Source: Jaltomata sinuosa (taxonomy: Eukaryota > Streptophyta > Magnoliopsida > Solanales > Solanaceae). Taken from it: a DNA stretch of 64,000 nt. The position numbers and the translations under genes are program-made. Shown one piece after another: positions 59,632-64,000 of the stretch. The notes below the pieces were generated by a model. It saw nothing but the letters and a program-made list of their open reading frames with translations, did not search any database and was not told the origin of the DNA. The DNA lies in the NCBI GenBank assembly GCA_003996215.1, contig QJPP01001407.1, forward strand, positions 62,001 through 126,000, written 5' to 3'. Every line of letters starts with the position of its first letter. The stretch's first letter is position 1.

Positions 59632-61236
59632 TTTTGGGCCGAAAGGCAGTTGGTATGGGAAACTTAGCTTCTCTATTTCAATTTCGGATTGGCCGTTGGC
59701 CTTGGACATCTAGTCCTTAGCTAACCATTTGATTAGGATGGACTTGCTATATCCCAGCAGAGTTCTTGCTAGAGTTGAGTTTCATTCTACCTTGGTTGGA
59801 CAGATTCAACAGCATTAGTTCAAGGATCGGCGGTTGTGTATGATATATGATCAGATTGTGCGGATTGAGGCCAACAAGGGTACTTTGGATTCTAGTGGTA
59901 CTTTGACATTGGTGGATTCCTTGGTGTTCTGAGATTTGGGGTCTTAATTTGGTGGATTCTTTGAGAAAGTATTTGTTGTATGCAATTCCAGTGTTGATTA
60001 GGCTCTGCCAGTGTGGACCAAAAATTTGGTATGTTGGATGCTTTGGAGTTGGTGGTTTCTGTGCTAATGTAGTAGAGCGGTTATTTTGAGCTAAAGGGGT
60101 GAGTTGGAAGGTTAAGACATTTCCAATAGCTAGGTGGCAGCGTTGGACTTCAGACATCATTTCCTTTGCCTACGAGGTGTTAGGACTTGATATTTGTTCT
60201 ACAGTGGACTTCTTCCTGAGGTGAGACTAGTAAGGTGATCCTAAATCTAAATAGTGTTTGATTATATAAAACAAAAGTCTTATTCCTAGAGCTTAGACCT
60301 TAGTTGATGGCTACGGACTTTGTGGTATACTTACCACACTTCTTACAGAGATTAGGTCTGGTGTTTGGGTCTTCTTGGGCAGGTTGCTCGGGTTTATTCA
60401 CTTTCAGTCGATTTTGACTTGGCATGGTTTAGCGAGCTTGGTTGGGTTCTACAGTTGGGATATTCTACTTCGACACAGGGTGTTCATTCATGTCATTCTT
60501 GACCCTGGTGTGCTAGTTACAGTTGGGCTCCGATGGTTGATTCAGTTAGGTTTTGATATCAAGATTAATCTTAGCAAAGATATTCGTTTGTTGGTTGATG
60601 GTCAGTCGGGGCAGGTTACCCATCTTTTAATGATATGCTATGGGTTAGCATTGCAGATGTCAGAAGACTAGCAGACTATGGCTTGGCTTGGATAGAGTTT
60701 CGGTATAAAAGTCACTTCATTTGTGAATAAGAACAGCGGGAACTATGGATCTCTGGTGGGTTAGTTAATGTTTGAGAGTGTCTAGAGTGTTCAACGTGTG
60801 TGAAGCTTCATGGTCATGGTGCAGGGATTCAAGTTGTTAGAAGGGTTTTGCGGATCAATGAGTTCATGAGTTTGAGGTTTGGTTTATGGCTTTTCTAGGT
60901 GAATCTGGTTGTGGTATAGAGGTTTTGAGTTCCATTTGTTGATCATCTTAGTTCCTTTGGTTTTCGTGCATGCCAGTGGAGTTTCTTGAGGTTCAGTATG
61001 GTTGAAAGACCTTTGGTGTTTTGGAAGTTAAAGTTTGGAGTCTAGCTTTGCTAGTAAAGAGTTAAGGCTTTTTGGTAGCTCTTCTTTTCTTTTGCTCCAT
61101 TGCATGCCTTTCGGTCGAGGAGGATACCTGAGTTTTCGAGAGAGTGGTGCGGGCATTTAATCCGCAGTTGTTGAGTCTTTGGTGTGTTCTTCTTTCTTGA
61201 CTTTTATGGACAAAAGTCCTTTTTAGTAGTGGATGA
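59632..61236 (+). pseudogene. Integrase region of N
   Basis: Begins with the linker GRKAVGMGNLASLFQF right at the RNase H deletion joint. At 60375-60671 a 98-codon frame keeps a trace of the catalytic core (VILDPGVLVTVG...LRWLIQLGFDIKINLS; VDGQSGQVTHLL) equivalent to the usual DRDPRF...TDGQSERT segments, with the first acidic residue changed. The remainder to 61236 is decayed C-terminal sequence. No chromodomain can be confirmed. Confidence 0.65.
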
Positions 61237-61899
61237 TGTAATTACCCTTCATGTCATTCTCGCGTTCTTGCCTTCTTTGTGCTGCTAGAACTTTCCTGTA
61301 CCGACTCCAAGTCATTTATGGCTTGTTGGGACAAGTAGTTCTGTGCTTGGGCTGTTTGTTTGGTCTTTATGGTTGTTTCCCTATTTTAGAGCCTTAAGTT
61401 AGGAAATCGTTCACTTTAGTCAACATTCTTAGCAATTGTGCTCGGAATCGAATTTCGACAGTTCTGTTAGCTCCGGAGCGTGGACTTTGGTCTAGTTTGA
61501 CCTTTGGATGGTATCCGAGAGCTTTTTGATTGAGATTCTCTCTGTTTCTATGTTATTAGGCGAGTTGGTCTTGTAAGGTTGACTTTGGTCAATATTTTGA
61601 GAAGACAGCCTCGAATGGGAATCCCATCAGCGCTGTTAGCTCCAGAATATCAAGTTTGGGTTAGGTAGGTGGTTGGTTCGCGTCCTTGATGAGCCGTACT
61701 AATTTTGGGTATTTGGTTGGTTTTAGTTAGTATTGACTTGGGTCAACATTCCTCCGAAATAACCTCGTATGGAAGTTTTATTGATTTCGTTGAGTTTGGA
61801 ATGTCATTTCCACTCCAACAGCATATTTGGTTTGGGTGTATCAGATTCCGATTGTGCCCGAAATACCCCATAAAAGTATTGGGCACTGGTGGTTTTCTG

Positions 61900-62066
61900 C
61901 AGCAGGCTGGCCTTCAGCGCCATCGGTGCCATGGCAGCGTGATAGAGCCAGCATGCCACCTGCTTGCCAGTTCCATCGGCGCTATTGCGCTGCTCGCCTT
62001 GCTAGCCTTTAGCGCAATAGCACCCCTTTTGCGCGATAGCGCTGGCTTGCTCCCAGACCTATAAAT
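61900..62066 (+). promoter_or_regulatory. GCGC dyad block and TATA box of N 3' LTR
   Basis: Repeats such as CAGCGCCATCGGTGCC, CATCGGCGCTATTGCGC and TTGCGCGATAGCGCTGG fill 61905-62045, then TATAAAT at 62060-62066. Confidence 0.65.
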
Positions 62067-63309
62067 TTCTCCTCCTTCATTTTTCCAGCCATTCTTTCAA
62101 TTTCTCTCAACTCAAAAACCATTTATCTCACTAGAATCTGCTCCAAATCAGTCTAGGCTTTGAGGAATTCATCGAATTGACGATTTGTCTTACTCCCTCT
62201 TCGTTTTGGTAAGTTTCCTTATTCCACAAAAGTATCTCTTCTTAAGTTAAAAACTCCATTGATGACTTTCTTAAAGCTTGGGGAAATTCTTTGTTGTAGT
62301 TATTGTTTTTCGGACTGCATGCTCTTGGCTTCGTGGTTTTTCACTCCGTAGACTTGATTCCTCTCCTTGTGGTAAGCAAATTTTCCCTTTATTTTTGATT
62401 TTCTTTCCTTAAATTCCCTCTTTAATTCTTTTGTTGAGCGGGTTGTTTTGAGCTCTTTTTGTTGGCTAAATCCGCTCAATTTTGGAGCATGCACTCACAG
62501 GAGTGCCCTTTTTTGTTTCTAGTTTTGGGTGGTGGGCCCCACAAGCCTGCTTTTAACCCAGTTTTAGACCCGGCTATTCTTTTATAAATATGGGTACCAT
62601 TGTCTTTTTCTAAATAAGTAGTACATTATTTTGATAGTTTGTTCGCAATTCAGGACTTCTGAGAGAATTTCGAGCTTAGACGACGTTGTTCTAGCAGCTA
62701 GTCATCGGACGACAGGTAGGTATGGTTTTCCCTACCTTAGACTTTGCATATATAGTCTATAACTTCATTAATTAGTATCCTGGGGTGGGTTGTTCTAGGT
62801 TGGTACCCTAGACCTTGTCCGTCTCTTCTGTCCGTTATTTCTTATGTTGTTGTAGTACTCATTATAGTGTTGTAATATTACCCTTGTGGCCCTGTGTGGC
62901 CTTTGTATAAGCCTTTGGATTATAGAAGGTTGGATATTTAGGAATGTACACGAGTCTCAGACATCGAGATGTTACTTTAGGCTGGATATATGTGCTATAT
63001 AGCTGATTGTGCATGTGCAGGGTTGATAGGTTGTTTGTGAGCTGTTATGCTAATAAATTTTTTGCGAGTATATCATTCACGCAAAGGATTTTATGCATGT
63101 TTTACTACTGTTTTAGATTTGGAACAATTATAAATGGTTTTCCAAACTTTGCATGGCCCCGAGTACTCATTTTCGATAAAAATGATTATAAAAGACATTT
63201 GGAACCGATTTTATGGATCTTCTCGGGGTAAAAAATATATTATGATGTTTTTTTCACCGGTTTTCATACTGACACTACATACGTCTATGCCATAGTGCTA
63301 TACATGTTT

Positions 63310-63510
63310 TTACTATGGATTTAGACCCGGATATACTTTCAGCACCCTTTGATGGGGGTTTTGAAACTACAACTCCTGATTTAGACCCAGATACATGCCA
63401 GGCACCCTGTTTAAGGATTCTGAGATTTCTTTTACTGATTTAGACCTCGCTAGACTCTGGAATATATATTTCGAGATTTCAATTACTACTTTGGATACAG
63501 ATACACTCTG
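63310..63510 (+). repeat. U5 tandem units in N
   Basis: Four diverged units at about 60-bp spacing, beginning GATTTAGACCCGGATA (63319), GATTTAGACCCAGATA (63379), GATTTAGACCTCGCTA (63438) and TTGGATACAGATACAC (63490). Confidence 0.75.
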
Positions 63511-64000
63511 GACGATTATATTAAGGTTCGTGTTTAGTATGTGGTCATGGACCTCTATAGACCTTGTTGATGCAGGACCAGGGGCTATATGCCGAGTGTG
63601 CCAAAGGAGGGGTATATGGTGCAGTTGAGATATACGGGCCGTGTCATTCAATGGATCCTACATTCTAGGCCTATAGGGGCCAGAAGAGGTACATATAGGG
63701 TTACTATAACACCGGTTCAATCATATCATATCATTATGCATATTATAGTCCTATTCCACTCTTGTTTGTTGTTTGCTCAGTGTAGGATCTGGTAGTATGC
63801 GATGCTGGAGTGTTTGTTTTCGCTTGATTGTGTTCCTCGGGTGTATAGGCATCCGTTGGGATTGTAGGTAGATTATATTGCTTATCTCTTATTATAGAGC
63901 TTGTTATGGCCTTTGGTTATTGGTGGATAAGTGGATTCTACCCTATTGAGGTTTTAATTATTTGGACAATTGATCGTTGAGGGATTAATGGGTCCTTTAT

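Larger units (their letters stand above)
56355..64000 (+). mobile_element. Element N: decayed chromovirus-type retrotransposon, outermost on the right
   Basis: Partial 5' LTR (56355-57077), primer site, gag, noncoding insert, shortened RT, integrase, and a 3' LTR (61237 onward) that leaves the window. J inserted into its 5' LTR: the sequence right of J starts inside U5 (TTTCTAAACTCTCTCTTTAT). The U3 part left of J is not recovered. N serves as the empty-site reference for the D insertion. Confidence 0.83.
61237..64000 (+). repeat. 3' LTR of N (runs off the window)
   Basis: Starts TGTAATTACCCTTCATGTC. It contains the dyad block and TATA box, the conserved GTCATCGGACGACAGGTAGG near 62700, U5 tandem units and more. 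Compared with J (2912 bp), little of it should lie beyond the window. Noncoding. Confidence 0.85.

Noticed and set aside
1..64000. Endogenous pararetrovirus or DNA transposon
   Set aside because: Paired LTRs, primer sites and purine tracts explain the layout. I saw no movement-protein or coat-protein pattern typical of pararetroviruses, and no terminal inverted repeats with a transposase.

Overview
This window is plant nuclear DNA made almost entirely of nested LTR retrotransposons of the Ty3 (gypsy) superfamily. I see no intact host gene, no rRNA or tRNA gene, and no CRISPR array. The organism is a flowering plant. The style of the gag and LTR sequences suggests an asterid, perhaps Solanaceae, but that is an inference from memory.

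Two lineages are present. (1) Chromovirus-type elements (Tekay/Del-like) have an initiator-Met tRNA primer site (TGGTATCAGAGC and decayed forms) and LTRs of about 3 kb that start TGTAATGACC and end TGACA. They are named A, F, H, J and N, with fragment K. (2) Athila-like elements have a tRNA-Asp primer site (TGGCGCCGTTGCCGGGGA and decayed forms), LTRs of 1.3-1.6 kb and a CDLGASINLMP protease. They are named C, D and E, with fragment M. Fragment L is a truncated LTR of a third type.

Layout, left to right: A (minus, 1-6140 and 17222-18514) sits inside F (minus, 18515-22201), and A's LTR is split by E (plus, 6141-17221). Then come fragments K (22202-23183), L (23184-24919) and M (24920-25710). 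H (minus, about 25710-32551) has the best-kept pol but is cut off after RNase H; it sits in the 3' LTR of J. J (minus, 32552-56354) is split by H, D (minus, 35986-42921) and C (plus, 45044-52336). J itself sits inside the 5' LTR of N (plus, 56355 to beyond the window).

How the parts work together: most of these elements cannot move alone. C, D and E encode gag and protease but no reverse transcriptase, RNase H or integrase. A, J and N share one internal deletion: no recognisable protease, a shortened RT, and RNase H removed at the same junction. They look like a subfamily amplified in trans by F/H-like relatives. E also carries a second, decayed ORF resembling the plant 'putative plant transposon protein' domain, with two extra promoter-like blocks in front of it. 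In every family except H, a family-specific block of short G+C-rich dyads lies directly upstream of the LTR TATA box; this is the most unusual recurring structure in the window. No sequence search was possible, so domain calls rest on motif recognition and comparison between copies inside the window.
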